DNA of 64,000 nt from Paralithodes platypus. Its lineage: Eukaryota; Arthropoda; Malacostraca; Decapoda; Lithodidae. The notes beneath the pieces were generated by a model. That model was not told where the DNA came from, ran no database searches, and saw only the letters and a list, made by a program, of their open reading frames with translations. This document shows, piece after piece, positions 40,707-50,977 of the stretch (its first letter is position 1; each line of letters begins with the position of its first letter). The position numbers and the translations under genes were made by a program. Location of the stretch: the NCBI GenBank assembly GCA_032716605.1, contig CM064572.1, positions 44,598,563 to 44,662,562 of the forward strand, written 5' to 3'.

Positions 40707-41950
40707 GTTCTATGTAGATGAGCGAGACAGAAGGCAGAGCTGCCTGTGACAAGTGCCTCCCCCAGAGTTGAAAGTGACATTTTGCTATGTAGATGAGCGA
40801 GACAGAAGGCAGAACTGCCTGTGACAAGTGCCTCCACCAGAGTTGAAAGTGAAATTTTGCTATGTAGATGAGCGAGACAGAAGGCAGAGCTGCCTGTGAC
40901 AAGTGCCTCCCCCAGAGTTGAAAGTGACATTTTGCTATGTAGATGAGCGAGACAGAAGGCAGAGCTGCCTGTGACAAGTGCCTCCCCCAGAGTTGAAAGT
41001 GACATTTTGCTATGTAGATGAGCGAGACAGAAGGCAGAGCTGCCTGTAACAAGTGCCTCCCCCAGAGTTGAAAGTGACATTTTGCTATGTAGATGAGCGA
41101 GACAGAAGGCAGAGCTGCCTGTCACAAGTGCCTCCCCCAGAGTTGAAAGTGAAATTTTGCTATGTAGATGAGCGAGACAGAAGGCAGAGCTGCCTGTGAC
41201 AAGTGCCTCCCCCAGAGTTGAAAGTGACATTTTGCTATGTAGATGAGTGAGACAGAAGGCAGAGCTGCCTGTGACAAGTGCCTCCCCCAGAGTTGAAAGT
41301 GAAATTTTGCTATGTAGATGAGCGAGACAGAAGGCAGAGCTGCCTGTGACAAGTGCCTCCCCCAGAGTTGAAAGTGACATTTTGCTATGTAGATGAGCGA
41401 GACAGAAGGCAGAGCTGCCTGTGACAAGTGCCTCCCTCAGAGTTGAAAGTGACATTTTGCTATGTAGATGAGCGAGACAGAAGGCAGAGCTGCCTGTGAC
41501 AAGTGCCTCCCCCAGAGTTGAAAGTGACATTTTGCTATGTAGATGAGCGAGACAGAAGGCAGAGCTGCCTGTGACAAGTGCCTCCCCCAGAGTTGAAAGT
41601 GAAATTTTGCTATGTAGATGAGCGAGACAGAAGGCAGAGCTGCCTGTGACTAGTGCCTCCCCCAGAGTTGAAAGTGACATTTTGCTATGTAGATGAGTGA
41701 GACAGAAGGCAGAGCTGCCTGTGACAAGTGCCTCCCCCAGAGTTGAAAGTCAAATTTTGCTATGTAGATGAACGAGACAGAAGGCAGAGCTGCCTGTGAC
41801 AAGTGCCTCCCCCAGAGTTGAAAGTGAAATTTTGCTATGTAGATGATAGAGACAGAAGGCAGAGCTGCCTGTGACAAGTGCCTCCCCCAGAGTTGAAAGT
41901 GACATTTTGCTATGTAGATGAGCGAGACAGAAGGCAGAGCTGCCTGTGTA
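40707..41950. repeat. 75-base satellite array, about 16.5 units
   Basis: Head-to-tail units of CTATGTAGATGAGCGAGACA, GAAGGCAGAGCTGCCTGTGA, CAAGTGCCTCCCCCAGAGTT and GAAAGTGACATTTTG. Units differ by few substitutions (for example GACATT versus GAAATT, GAGCGAG versus GAGTGAG). The unit length is a multiple of three and the units lack stops on the minus strand, so long 25-residue-periodic frames (such as 40523-41680) appear; these are not genes. The minus-strand unit closely matches the last ~75 bases of the Jockey-group LINE 3' UTR at 33389-33470. Confidence 0.97.
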
Positions 41951-42042
41951 TTAAGTTAATAACAGTATATAACCTGACCGAGAAAGGTCTGCTGAGCTAC
42001 CCTTTAAAGCTGACAATTAGCATATCAAACATGAGAGTGGCT

Positions 42043-42425
42043 TAAGGGGAGATGGGCCGTTTTTCTGGTCCACCTTCTTCCTCATTAGTGTTCAGATTAT
42101 AAGACGCTTGGTCCATTAGTTTGGCGATTTTTGACTTTTCGACCCATTTCTTTTTCAATATTAAGAATGTTCAAGTAATTTAGGTGTCGATTTTCTCGTG
42201 GCGAGCAATACCGAGCCTGTAATATAAGAGAAATCGGCCTTTGGCTGGGACATTTTTCTATCGAAAAATGTACAAATTTATCTTAGTGGTGGATCTTGGG
42301 TGGGTGTTTTTTAAGTTTGATGGAGGTCTAGGGAGGAAGCTAACATAACTTTAAAACAAAATACATAATTGAGCAAATAAATGCGGTTATCTCTCCTTTT
42401 ATGTCCGGTAGTGTGTTATATTGGA
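42043..42425 (+). mobile_element. F1 repeat, full-length copy
   Basis: Plus orientation from TTAAGGGGAGATGGGCCGTT to TATCTCTCCTTTTA, 383 bases. It shows all blocks: GGCGAGCAATACCGAGCC (diverged core), CATTTTTCTATCGAAAAATG hairpin and TTTAAGTTTGATGGAGGTC. Gives the clearest start of the family. Confidence 0.82.
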
Positions 42426-43199
42426 GGACCAGCGGCGATAATTGAAATAACTGCATTATAATTTGAATCGTAAAATTCACGCCCAGATTCCCGCATTAAA
42501 ATAATAGGGTACAGAAAACACCCACGTACAGACACGCACATGCTCCCCACTCAGACACATGAACACACACATACTCACTGGTCGCTCTGGTCTAGTCGGT
42601 TAACCCGGCAAGCGCGATAGGCCTTACGGAAGGCTTCCTATAGGGAACGCGATAGGCCTCACGGAAGCAAGACCATAAAAAAAGCCTTCCATAAAAAAAA
42701 AGGGCCTATCAAAACAAAGGAATTTGTCTCTAGGTGAGATAATTCCCCTCCAGTACTCATCCATGTAAATCTCACCCACCCCCCTCCCCTCCTTATTCCC
42801 CCCTCCCTCCCCTCCTCAATTATCATCTATTTTTCCTCTTATTATCATCATTTATCGGTTATTTTTCTCTCCCGCGATAATGTAGCACAAGTGGGTTGCA
42901 GAAAAGATCGTTATGCAACACCCAGACACCGGCCCACACCGCCCCGCTCGTCTCAGTTACCTCACAGACAGCGAGAGAGGAGGGTTGCCTGTGGCTCTCT
43001 CTCGCCTGAGATTATGACCGGGTGGCCAATATCTTCGTTTTTCACCACCCAAATGCTTTTCCCACTTATTTTAGCACTCTTGAAGGTTCATATATACATC
43101 ATATATGTAAAATAAAAGCATACCGAAAACAAATAATGCTCTATATTGTAAATATAACGAATTCTGTCAGAATCCAAGGCTAGAAATGCACAAATAACT
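42426..43199. other. unassigned spacer with pyrimidine tract
   Basis: CGCGATAGGCCT.ACGGAAG occurs twice (about 42613 and 42649). A C/T-rich tract spans about 42770-42820. TGGTCTAGTCGGTTAAC near 42589 resembles a Pol III A box, but no B box follows. The 74-residue frame at 42891 has no recognisable domain. Confidence 0.45.
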
Positions 43200-43490
43200 A
43201 CCCTAGCCCCTAGGTCTATTTAGCGCTTGTCAGGTTAAGGCGCGTTGTTTCGTGCTGACCGCAAGAGGCCGGGGCAAGGGTTCGAATCCACCAGAATCAT
43301 AAAGTTTTGTTCGGCCATAGCGACGGAGATAATTGTATCGTGGTTCCTCCCTAACCAAGCTGCTATCAGCCTGTGTTAGCCCACACATCTTCTCACCAAT
43401 ACAAAGTGCATCTGCGTATGTACTTGGTGGGAAGCCAAGTACCTTACGGTCGCCAAGGTCGCATGAGACCTCGTAGTTAAGGTAGAATAA
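43200..43490 (+). repeat. possible tRNA-derived SINE
   Basis: GCGCTTGTCAGGTTAAGGCG (A-box-like), then AGGGTTCGAATCCACC (B box) at about 43278, then a ~200-base body up to about 43490. Spacing fits a tRNA head. No second copy in the window to confirm the body. Confidence 0.4.
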
Positions 43491-43566
43491 GGATTGTACT
43501 GTAACTAGGTTTAAGAAAAACTCTGTAGATTTTCAGCCTCTGGGCTTCAATGAACAATATACCGAC

Positions 43567-43590
43567 AATTATTATTATTATTATTATTAT

Positions 43591-43669
<79 letters not shown>
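43567..43669. repeat. (ATT)n followed by (CA)n
   Basis: (ATT)9 then a ~74-base (CA)n. A (GA)n at 43699-43719 follows. Confidence 0.96.
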
Positions 43670-43670
<1 letters not shown>

Positions 43671-43849
43671 ACTTTCACGCCAACCCTTGTACTCACTCAG
43701 AGAGAGAGAGAGAGAGAGAATGTGTGTGTATGTGTTCGTAAGTGTGTGTGAGGGCGCGAGATATTTAGTTTTTGATCATAGATATTTTAGTTGTTGGCTT
43801 ATGCTTGTACGGCATTTGTTTCCCTAGTGGTTTTCATCGTTAGCAAATA

Positions 43850-43852
<3 letters not shown>

Positions 43853-43891
<39 letters not shown>

Positions 43892-43902
43892 GAGAGAGAG
43901 AA
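43853..43902. repeat. (GA)n microsatellite
   Basis: About 50 bases of GA with one ACAG interruption. Confidence 0.94.
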
Positions 43903-44068
43903 CATACAGGTAGGTCAGCTAGATGGTGAGCAATCCAAACCGACCGAATCCGTGACTATAACCCCGATAATTGTAAAACGACCGGCCAATGGAGAGATAG
44001 CCGGCCAGAGACTGAACATATATAGGCTACACAAACACACAGGGACTCGCACAAATAGGGCTAGAAAA

Positions 44069-44162
44069 TGACACCACTATCAATACCACCATCACCACCA
44101 CTACCATCACCCATCACCACCACCACTATCATCACCACCAATATCACCACCACCATCACGAT
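44069..44162. repeat. short imperfect (CAY)n array
   Basis: Same triplet type as the 35-37 kb arrays but only ~95 bases, and not inside a recognised TIR element. Confidence 0.88.
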
Positions 44163-44611
44163 TTCTACAGCAAATGAAGCGGGGAACAAATGGCGACAAC
44201 CTGTTTTTTTTATTATTAGACACTACGGAAATAAATCATAGGCTTAAGGCCGCGTCATACAGAGCCCGAACGTTGGAGGACAAGTTCCCCAATAGGACGA
44301 CTTGCAAATTTTTACCGAATACAGCCGAGACTCCCGAAATTTGAAGATTACGAACATGGCCCGAACGAGTTCAGAATAATATCCGATAGTCAAGAACGAC
44401 CTACGACAAAATCTCGAACAACTACCGAACATGAATCGAACTTACACTCGTTATGCAAAGAATGATTTTCGACCATACCCGAATCATCAGACACAGATCC
44501 GAATGACATTGGAATGCTTTAGGATAATTAACCGAACTTAACCGATGAGATGTCGACAAACAACCGATAGAGAAGAACATTATGAGAACAACATCAGACT
44601 GTTTTACGACT

Positions 44612-44712
44612 GTAGCACCTCTGTCCCCAGTCAGTCGACGCCCCTCCCCCCAACCAGCACGGCCTTTGTTCATGTACAGTACTTTCTCACTCCATCCTTC
44701 CACCTCTCATTC
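44612..44712 (-). repeat. RTE-like LINE fragment
   Basis: About 95 bases (CACCTCTGTCCCCAGTCAGT, CGCCCCTCCCCCCAACCAGC, then TTCATGTA) equal to the C-terminal coding end of the RTE copies at 21.9 and 23.8 kb (MNEGGAGWGEGRRLTGDRGA region). No tail is present, so it is a broken remnant. Confidence 0.8.
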
Positions 44713-44944
44713 GTTTACAAATAAACCTAGACAAAATGTAGGCTATAATAACAAAGTATTGTAATCGAGTTTACTGTATTATAATGTACCACCTAACGTA
44801 AGACTAACGTAGCCTAACCTAATTATTGTCCTTCCTAATCTCAATAAAATCAACTAATGAAGGCCAGAATAACGATATACCCATAAATAATCGTAGTGTT
44901 CGAACCCAGAGGCAGAACAGAGGTACGGTACCGGTATCTATAAC

Positions 44945-45165
44945 ATGCTCGCTTTTTCTGGACCCCCTTCTCCCACATGTTTAGCATATTCGTTTTGAGG
45001 TTTAAGGCGTTCGTTCCGTTAGTTTGGCTATTTTGAGACCTTTCGCCTCATTCTGTTATCAATATTAGCCTATAAGACCTTTCGTGCCTTTTAGGTGTCG
45101 ATTTTTTCCTGGCGAGCAATAGCGAACCTCTAATTTTAGAAGGAGGCTAATTCTACTTGTTCGAA
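44945..45165 (+). repeat. F1 repeat copy, truncated
   Basis: CCCTTCTCCCACATG to CCTGGCGAGCAATAGCGAACC..AGGAGG. It ends before the hairpin and lies inside the 44.2-45.7 kb TIR element. Confidence 0.75.
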
Positions 45166-45819
45166 ATCAATTCGGATTTAATTCCTAATTAAACAAGATA
45201 CATCGAGCAGACATCCTACATTATTCGTATATTTGTCTGAATTTTATCGTAACTTGTTCTGAAATATCGTAACTCGTGCGGGTTTAATTCTGGAATACGA
45301 GGGATTTCATCGTGAATTTATCGAAGTTTTGTCGGGAATTGTTCGGGATTTGTTCAGGATTTGTTCGGGTAGTTCCTAACAAATTCGCCAATTGAAAAAA
45401 GTACCGAACAAGTCCCGAAACAGAAGACCGAACTACGAATTAATCAGAACAACTTCCGAACGAGTTACGAATAATTCCAGACCAACATCCGACCATTTTG
45501 TAACGTTTTTTTTACCCGAATGTTCGTGGAAATTTAGTGTAGCCACTAATTTTTTCCCGACTCTCCGGAATGTCGGCAACATACATGAACAACATCAGAC
45601 CAACCTACGAATATTCAGGAACGTATGCCGAATTGTGCAGAATATACCCGACCCGCCTGAAATTTGAATATTTTTTGCAAGTCATCCTATTCGGGACTTT
45701 GTCCTAGTACGTTCGGCCTCTGTATGAGGCGGCCTTTACAAAGGATTATATAGGATTTGAAGAGGAATTAAGCAGCAACATGTATAATCATCATTACTGT
45801 ACAAAGGAGTACAAAGGAA

Positions 45820-46380
45820 ATCAAGCAACAACAGGTATAGTGACCCCTCTAGGCTGCTTGTACTCCAAAACACTGAGGATCAAGTGTCCAAACAGTGGTT
45901 TAGAGTGGGTAAGGGATAATTGGAAAGGGAACTACTGCCCGGGAACTAATGTCCGTGGCAGGATTAGGAAGTTAATAGGGGACAGATGGGTTAGTAACAT
46001 AACACAGTTATAAGTGATCTTTCGTATATATGGGAAAAAGAGAGTAACGTCTTAGTAATATATATACACAATAATCCTTGATGAATCTGTGGGAGGAAAA
46101 TAATAAAGTTATTAATTTACAAATGCAGTCAGTCGCGGGTTTGATGCAAGATATTTGTCTAGGCGAAGTTTAAAAGAATCAACAGTGCTGCAGTCAATAA
46201 CGTCTCGGGGAAGCCCATTCCACAAGTTGACAACTCGATTGAAGAAGAAATTTTGGATTCGTGAGAGTTAAAAGATTTACCAATAATTTCGCAACCGTTT
46301 CCTCGCGTGTAATTAGATTGGTCGATAGTGAAGTACTTACTGCAATTCATATTTTCGATGCCTTTGATGATTTTGAACAC
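45820..46380 (-). pseudogene. CR1-like RT C-terminus and 3' UTR (copy B)
   Basis: The frame 46159-46380 reads MFKIIKGIENMNCSKYFTID, QSNYTRGNGCEIIGKSFNSHE and then shifts. It aligns with residues ~130-180 of 30932-31582. The next bases (to about 46135) hold the C-terminus in other frames and then the UTR, which is nearly identical to that of copy A. Confidence 0.82.
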
Positions 46381-46401
46381 TTGAATTAAGTCGCCTCTTA
46401 A

Positions 46402-46822
46402 CCATTAAAGATCGGGGTCGGACTTAAGTCCGGTTCCAATTTGCAGCAAGTTAGGAGCATTATTAAGGCTTTTAAAGGGTTAAAATCGAGTGCAAATGGC
46501 CGGGAGCGCAGTGGGCCAGACAGCCGACTCCCAGGGCTTACCGCCGCCCATTAACTCATGTTCCCTGTGTTCTCAAGAGGCCGGCAGTGTAGCCAGTAGT
46601 GAGCATAGCTGGGAAAAGTATGCCGCTATACGCTAAACTCCCATGTTACTGGTATCACTGTATGAGAACCACGAGTGCTACGTAGCTCGTTCTGGTCTCA
46701 TTTTGAAGCTTTTAGCGCCTAGTTTTTTGCTAAATATTTTTTTTTTCATGCAGATACTTGATTTATCATACAGGAGGGTCTGAATATGCCGAAATAAGCT
46801 AAAAAAAAACGCTAGACAAGGG
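46402..46822. mobile_element. TTAA-flanked non-autonomous insertion in the CR1 copy
   Basis: TTAA at 46398-46401 and 46823-46826. Removing the insert plus one TTAA restores AAGTCGCCTCTTAATCTGCG, which matches the uninterrupted copy A at about 31216-31235. The inner ends are CCATTAAAGATCGGGG and, inverted, CCCTTGTCTAGCGTTT, so terminal repeats are weak. 421 bases, non-coding. Exact TTAA duplication points to piggyBac-type movement. Confidence 0.88.
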
Positions 46823-46826
46823 TTAA

Positions 46827-47500
46827 TCTGCGTTGGGTTAAAGGACATTTATTTAATTCTCTAAGACGCTCCTCGCATGTTTTTTTCTTTAGGCTAGGTA
46901 TCATTTTGGTACCTCTACGTTGAACTCGTTCTAGTTTGTCTATATCTTTTTGGTAATAAGGGCACCAGGATTGAAAGCAGTATTCCAGGAGAGGGCGGAC
47001 TAAGGAATTGTAAATAGTTAGGATAACTTCTTTGGATTTATGCTCAAATGACCTGCCTATAAAGCCAATTATTTTGTTTGCCTTCTTAACAACTTACGAA
47101 CATTGTTGACTCGGTTTTAGGTTACTCGATATTGTTACTCCCAGATCGGTTTCTCTGTCTACACTCTTAAGCTGAGTGCCATTCATCGAATAGTTTGCTT
47201 TCTCATTTTGGTATCCAATATGTAGTACTTTACATCTATCCGCATTGAAACTCATTTACCAAATTTGGGCCCAACGTGACAACTTATCTAGATTGTGTTC
47301 ACATATTGTCTACTTGTTCTTTTGAGAGTACACTATTTGCAATATTTGTATTTTTGTATCGTCAGCAAACTTTGAGATTGTATAGGTGGGCCCCTCATCT
47401 ATGTCGTTGATGTAAATTAGAAAGAAAATTTGTCCTAGTACCGATCCCTAGGGTACCCCGCTACTTACATTGGTCCAATTAGATGCCTTACCATTTATTA
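46827..47500 (-). pseudogene. CR1-like RT thumb/palm region, degenerate (copy B)
   Basis: No long open frame, but the DNA aligns with 31230-31900 of copy A throughout (for example GTTGAACTCGTTCTAG, CGAATAGTTTGCTTTCTCAT, CAAATTTGGGCCC, ACCGATCCCT..GGTACCCCGC). It therefore carries the decayed SGVPQGSVLGP and FADD motifs, with indels near 47095 and 47345. Confidence 0.8.
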
Positions 47501-48139
47501 TTACTCATCATAGAGGTTGAGAATATCGTGAAAGAAGTCTAAGAGATTTGTTAAGCAGGAGTGTTTGTGACGAAAGCCGTGTTTAGTATCTTTAAGCATG
47601 TTATTTTCCTCTAAGTGATTTACGAGTCTGTCTCTTATGAGTGTTTCTAGCATTTTACATACAACTGAGGTTAACATAATTGAACGATAGTTACTGGGTA
47701 GGGATTTGCTGCCTTTTTTTAATATCATTGTTTCATTGGCTAGCTTCCACTGATCAGGCATAGTTCCAGACTGCAAGGATTCATTGAATAGTAATGTCAG
47801 TGGTTTGGAGAGCTCATCTTTAGCTTCCCTTAGAACTCTAGGTGAGATTGTATCTGGTCTAGTCGTTTTATTTACCTTGAGTGTATCTAAACAATTCAAT
47901 ACTTCTCTCTCTGTAACGGTGATATTGCTTAGAACATCTGAATTATCAATCTGAATCGGCGATGGTGTAGGGATATCACTGAGGTCTTCTGTTGTAAAAA
48001 CTGATGCAAAGAAGGTATTGAGGGCATTACTCATTTGTACTTCGTCTTTGGTGTATTCTCCATTTTCATCGACTAAAGTTCCAACAGTTGAAGTAACTAC
48101 TTTTTTCTTTCGGGTATGTTTTTCTTTGATTCGCAACAT
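47501..48139 (-). pseudogene. CR1-like reverse transcriptase, N-terminal part (copy B)
   Basis: 212 residues: a linker with FFASVFTTED, KVNKTTRPDTISPRVLREAK (usual GPDG here is RPDT), GTMPDQWKLANETMILKKGS, LPSNYRSIMLTSVVCKMLE (NYR-I block), KHGFRHKHSCLTNLLDFF and then a stop where the DxxKAFDKVPH block would follow. It complements copy A, which starts just after this point. The frame ends at TAA 47501-47503. Confidence 0.85.
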
Positions 48140-48194
48140 GTAACTCCAGGGTCTTTTTACTTTGTTTAATTAACTTTTTGGCTTTGTGTCGTAG

Positions 48195-49150
48195 CTATAC
48201 AAATTTCACCCGTTCTTCGTCATTTTGTGGGGATGTTAATCTATCGGTAGCACTCTTTTTAGCAAGCAGGCAGTTTGAAATATCTTTATTCCAACATTTG
48301 GGCTTATTATTATGGCCTGTGCACCGTATTTTCGATGGTATGCAGTCTTGCACTACTTTTAGGTAAGTGGGTTCGAAAAATTCCCAAGATGTATTTATGT
48401 CGTTATTGTTAACTTTTTCTCCATTCAGTTTCTTTAAACATAGCTCTAAGTCTATGAAAGTTTGCTTTCTTGAAATTAGGGACTTTTTCAATGCTGCTAT
48501 TTGGTTCGTTACTAGTAAACTTTAAAGTGAACGTTATTGTACGATGGTCGCTGTTACTGAATTCATCACCAACATTCAAATTCTCTATTAATTCTTCTTT
48601 TGTTGCAAGTACAAGGTCAAGAACGTTATTGGCAAGGGTCGGCGATCGAACAAATTGATAGAGTGAACTCTCTTGCAAGTTTGCATACAAGCCATGTCCG
48701 GAGTGTGAAGTAAGAGTATCACCCCTCTTGGTCACAGGTAAATTAAAGTCGCCAAAAATGGCGGTATCTTGTGAGTTACTTACATCTGCAATTTGTTTGT
48801 AAATTTCTCAGTCAATTTGCACTGATTGAGCTGGAGGTCTGTATATTAATGCAAGTATTATTTTTGTACCTCTATTATTCTTTATTAGCACAAAAGATGT
48901 GTCGACGTTCTCAATTTGAGGTTTTGATAAGAGGGTCGGGTTAAGACTTTCTTCGATATAAAGTAAACGCCACCTCCATTTCTATTTATTCGCCTTCTCT
49001 CAAACATTACATAACCGGGAAGTGAATACTCTGCTAAAAAGTCTATCTTCTGTATTGAACCAAGATTATGTTATGCTAATCACATCATAATTTTCTGCAA
49101 ACACTAGTTCCTCTAAATCTGAAAATGTATTGCGTATGCTACAAGCTTTT
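48195..49150 (-). pseudogene. CR1-like AP-type endonuclease and linker (copy B)
   Basis: Frame 48409-48735 holds the endonuclease C-terminus with FSNSDHRTITFTL (catalytic Asp-His). Upstream to about 49150 other frames read SIRNTFSDLEEL, ENYDVI, IYRPPAQS and IFGDFNLP (catalytic Asp-Phe-Asn). Frame 48195-48491 is the linker with CLKKLNGEKVNNNDINTSWE and CWNKDISNCLLAKKSATD. At least four indels or stops. The domain would have made the target nick. Confidence 0.8.
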
Positions 49151-49325
49151 GCATAGTAAACCTTAGAACTCGCAGAACGCTCTTTAATCGAATTTTTGGT
49201 TCTGGTTGGATCTACATGTACATTAATGGCTGTCCTCGGTCATCGGTCGTTATCCCTGGCGGTTTTTAATTTGGGTCGTGTCGGTGGAGCTTTATCCAAA
49301 TTCGTGGTTCTTGACGGATTAGCAT

Positions 49326-49680
49326 TTAATTCCTTCGCAGGTCGCCTTCCTCGCTGTCTTCAGTCCTCCTTCCTGGTTGTCCTGTGCTGAGTCGATTTCT
49401 TCTCCGAAAATCCTTCACCGCATCGTTGAGAAGACGCCCAAAATGTGCTGCTCCCACCTGGTTCAGATGAACTCCATCGTCCGAAAACAAATAGTCATCA
49501 TAGTAGAAATTGTTCCAGGTGTCGACGAATCCCACGTTCTCCTTCCTGCAGAGGTTTGCTAGACAACGATTTGGGCTGGTGGCTATGTTGTAAAATCGGC
49601 TCTCTACACCGAGCAGGGGGACGATTCCTGAGACGATGATCCTTGATGACTTCTCATTAAATGACTTGATCAGCTACTGG
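49326..49680 (-). pseudogene. CR1-like ORF1: SGNH-type esterase domain, C-terminal part
   Basis: From about 49680 the minus strand reads RIIVSGIVPLLGVESRFYNI, CRKENVGFVDTWNNFYYDD and YLFSDDGVHLNQVGAAHFGR (within 49326-49535). DGVHLN with the preceding D is the D-x-x-H catalytic block of GDSL/SGNH esterases, which are known from ORF1 of some CR1-group LINEs. The N-terminal Ser block is lost or out of frame upstream (49657-49899 has a possible remnant). The listed ATG of the 69-residue frame is internal. Confidence 0.75.
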
Positions 49681-49932
49681 TACTTTAAAAGCAAATCTTC
49701 TGACTGTGATGTTGGTTGAAGGTTGGTGATCGAGATTAGAAGGATTGTCACAGAATGAAACCTGGAATCTGGAGTTCTGTCTGATAATAGCTTTACTTCG
49801 GAGGAATATAAGATGATAATATTGAAAATAAATATGATGGTGTATATTATAACGTGTAGGAGGAGATTGGGTATAGGAAGCAGAGGAAGAGGAGAACAAA
49901 AAAAGGAATACAAAGAGGAAAAGACCTTTGGT

Positions 49933-50001
49933 GTATCGATGGTGTAATGGTTAGTGTTTAAACAATTGTGTGGTAACCCAGGTTCGAATCCCGGTGGATA
50001 A
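49933..50001 (+). tRNA. tRNA-His-like sequence, probably pseudogene or SINE head
   Basis: TGGTGTAATGGTTAG (A box), TTGTGTGG (GTG anticodon context) and TAACCCAGGTTCGAATCCCGG (T arm with B box) resemble tRNA-His(GTG). Acceptor pairing is 5 of 7, the T stem has one mismatch, and the anticodon stem is poor and too short. Not likely functional. No SINE body copy is seen. Confidence 0.4.
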
Positions 50002-50309
50002 CCTGCTTTCATTTATTTCATTGGAGGTGTTTGATGTTGGAGTGAAATTAGTCCTTCACTTCAATTTTCACTTTCGTCCCATGTAAGTACATACAAAGTC
50101 TTTATCTTGCTACTGCGGCACCCCTCTTACCTAATCTCTCTCTCTCTCTCTCTCTCCCAATAGACACATATAAAACAAAGGTTAGTATCATACAATATAG
50201 TAGTTGTTCTGTAGTAGATAATGATTACTGATAAGAGAACCTGGCAGAAACGAACACTAATCTCCTTATAAAATGTATGTACAGGTGAATGAAGAATGAA
50301 CTCCAAAAT
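50002..50309. other. spacer with (CT)n
   Basis: (CT)n at 50137-50157. No gene. Confidence 0.5.
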
Positions 50310-50620
50310 AAGCCATCGTATTGTGAAGGGGATATATTGGCTTAGGGATGTGGTCCAGAAGCTAATCTCCTGAAAGGTTCTCTCTCCCACTCCTGCTACT
50401 ACGGCCACCACCCCAACCTAAATCTTACCCATTATCAAATTTATATACAGACAAAGAAAGAACGAAGCCTATAGTTGGCATAGAGGCTAAAATGATCTAA
50501 GATAAAGGTGTCCACATTCCTATCTTCTGAAGGGTCTCTCTCCTACTCCTGCTACTAGAGCCCCCACCCCGACCTAAATCTGGCCCCTTATCAAGTGTAT
50601 GTATACAGACGGAGGAAAAC
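50310..50620. repeat. ~155-base tandem duplication, diverged
   Basis: About 50365-50460 and 50520-50618 align (TCTCCTGAAAGGTTCTCTCT versus TCTTCTGAAGGGTCTCTCTC, then CTCCTGCTACTA, ACCCCRACCTAAATCT and ATACAGAC). Non-coding. Confidence 0.8.
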
Positions 50621-50977
50621 CGGCGGTGGTGGTCTGTTTACTTTGAATCCGAATTGGACCCGAACGCCCGAACCGGACTCAATGCGGTTCATTTGTGGCG
50701 GTTGGGTTACGGCTACAGTGAGAGGGTGAGCCGGTTTATTTCGGCCTTCTGGTCAGTTCAGCCGGGAGTCTGTTCGGCCGCAAGTCTTGTTTCATGTCGG
50801 TTGAAAAGGAAAGCAAGTCGGTCACCATTATATTCTTCTACTTCATTAAAGTTATTTCGCCCGAAATTTGAAGACAGTTCGCCCATGTGCAGTCTTATGT
50901 AGTTAGGTTATGTAGATACACGGTACGTACAATTCGGTTAGATTGGTTAGACTAAGCTAGGATTGATATTATATTGA
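50621..50977. other. unassigned spacer
   Basis: The 82-residue frame at 50654-50902 has mixed composition but no motif. No paralogue. Nothing supported. Confidence 0.4.

Larger units (their letters stand above)
44247..45735. mobile_element. 1.49-kb TIR element with TTA duplication and TTCGG/CCGAA periodic interior
   Basis: Left end AGGCCGCGTCATACAGAG..CCGAACGT (44247 on) and the inverse of the right end, AGGCCGCCTCATACAGAG..CCGAACGT (45735 back), form ~70-base TIRs that also share GGACAA..CCCxAATAGGAxGACTTGCAAA. TTA flanks both (44244-44246, 45736-45738). The interior is filled with degenerate ~10-12 base words containing CCGAAC/GTTCGG; their strand switches between about 45370 and 45400. 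It contains an RTE fragment (44612-44712) and an F1 copy (44945-45165). No transposase; PIF/Harbinger-type by its target duplication. Confidence 0.72.
45790..49680 (-). mobile_element. CR1-like LINE copy B, near full span, with esterase ORF1
   Basis: Minus-strand order: ORF1 with a lipase/esterase-type domain (about 49680-49326), endonuclease (about 49150-48440), reverse transcriptase (48139-46160, heavily broken), 3' UTR (46135-45830) and decamers GTACAAAGGA (45799-45818). It carries a 421-base TTAA insertion at 46402-46822. The RT middle (46830-47500) is readable only by comparison with copy A. Old and inactive. Confidence 0.85.

Noticed and set aside
40523..41680. 385-residue minus-strand frame made of 25-residue repeats
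   Set aside because: It is the 75-base satellite read in a stop-free frame; all three frames show similar openness and the sequence matches a LINE 3' UTR.
42585..42610. Possible tRNA from TGGTCTAGTCGGTTAAC
   Set aside because: A-box-like word without a B box or pairing arms at the correct distance.
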